From an uncultured Azospirillum sp. (GTDB lineage: Bacteria > Pseudomonadota > Alphaproteobacteria > RF32 > CAG-239): a DNA stretch of 7,108 nt. Under the pieces are notes generated by a model that was given only the letters and a program-made list of their open reading frames with translations, did no database searches and was not told the origin of the DNA. The translations under genes and the position numbers were made by a program. Below are positions 6,992 to 7,108 of the stretch, one piece after another. The number at the start of each line of letters is the position of its first letter. Positions within the stretch are counted from its first letter, which is position 1. The stretch spans positions 1-7,108 of the forward strand of contig CANDEX010000079.1 in NCBI GenBank assembly GCA_947383875.1, in the 5' to 3' direction.

Positions 6992-7033
6992 ATTAAGGCG
7001 GTATAAAGTTTTCTTTGTGCCGCCTTAGTTTTT
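6992..7033 (+). terminator. Rho-independent terminator after the galU-like gene
   Basis: The left arm AAGGCGGTATAAAG (6995-7008) pairs with CTTTGTGCCGCCTT (7013-7026) across a TTTT loop. This is a continuous 14-bp stem with two G-U wobbles, and three further outer pairs (one wobble) extend it to 6992/7029. T5 (7029-7033) follows on the plus strand. It begins 19 bases after the stop codon. On the opposite strand the hairpin is followed by an A-rich run, not a T-tract, so it is oriented for rightward transcripts. Confidence 0.88.
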
Positions 7034-7108
7034 GAGCGACAGATTATTACTCTCCGAAATATCTACTTCATATAGACAAACCCAAACCCGCCCCTTATTA
7101 ATGATTGA

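Noticed and set aside
7080..7093. Telomere-like AAACCC repeat near the right edge
   Set aside because: Only two units (AAACCC twice) are present. It is within chance for a short stretch and has no other end-of-replicon feature.
7025..7108. Open minus-strand frame at the right edge, possibly the C-terminus of a convergent gene ending at 7025
   Set aside because: About 27 codons without a stop is too short to judge. A second minus-strand frame is also open for 14 codons. No recognisable motif is present, and the stop would fall in the terminator stem.

Overview
The window looks like an ordinary chromosomal stretch of an AT-rich Gram-negative (diderm) bacterium, most likely an alphaproteobacterium. 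An AsmA-family envelope protein implies an outer membrane. The cytidine deaminase has the CAEAGAI zinc-site variant that I associate with alphaproteobacteria, where the enzyme more usually reads CAER. The genus cannot be named from sequence alone, though the low GC would fit an uncultured host- or gut-associated lineage. There are no rRNA or tRNA genes, insertion sequences, CRISPR arrays or phage genes.

Left part (1-1632, minus strand): a tightly packed nucleoside-salvage operon, transcribed leftwards as cdd, then purine nucleoside phosphorylase, then deoC. The first two genes overlap by 4 nt (ATGA). The last two are separated by one base, and deoC runs off the left edge of the window. Together they deaminate (deoxy)cytidine, phosphorolyse purine (deoxy)nucleosides, and cleave deoxyribose-5-phosphate into acetaldehyde and glyceraldehyde-3-phosphate.

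Middle (1633-5988): a short divergent control region with a good minus-strand promoter for the salvage operon. Its -10 sits on a near-palindromic TATACTATA that could also serve rightward transcription. The rightward gene is a very large AsmA-family protein (1413 aa from a GTG start with a strong ribosome binding site). It has an N-terminal membrane anchor, about 1030 residues of beta-rich AsmA-type sequence, and then an unusual C-terminal extension of about 350 residues that is helical and ends in a charged tail.

Right part (5989-7108): an extended -10 promoter leads into a GalU-like nucleotidyltransferase (296 aa). Its N-terminal signature is altered at several normally conserved positions. 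A strong rho-independent terminator follows. The last 75 bases hold no gene that can be called.

I did not find a convincing new system. The two items most worth checking are the helical extension on the AsmA protein and the altered nucleotide-binding signature of the GalU-like enzyme.
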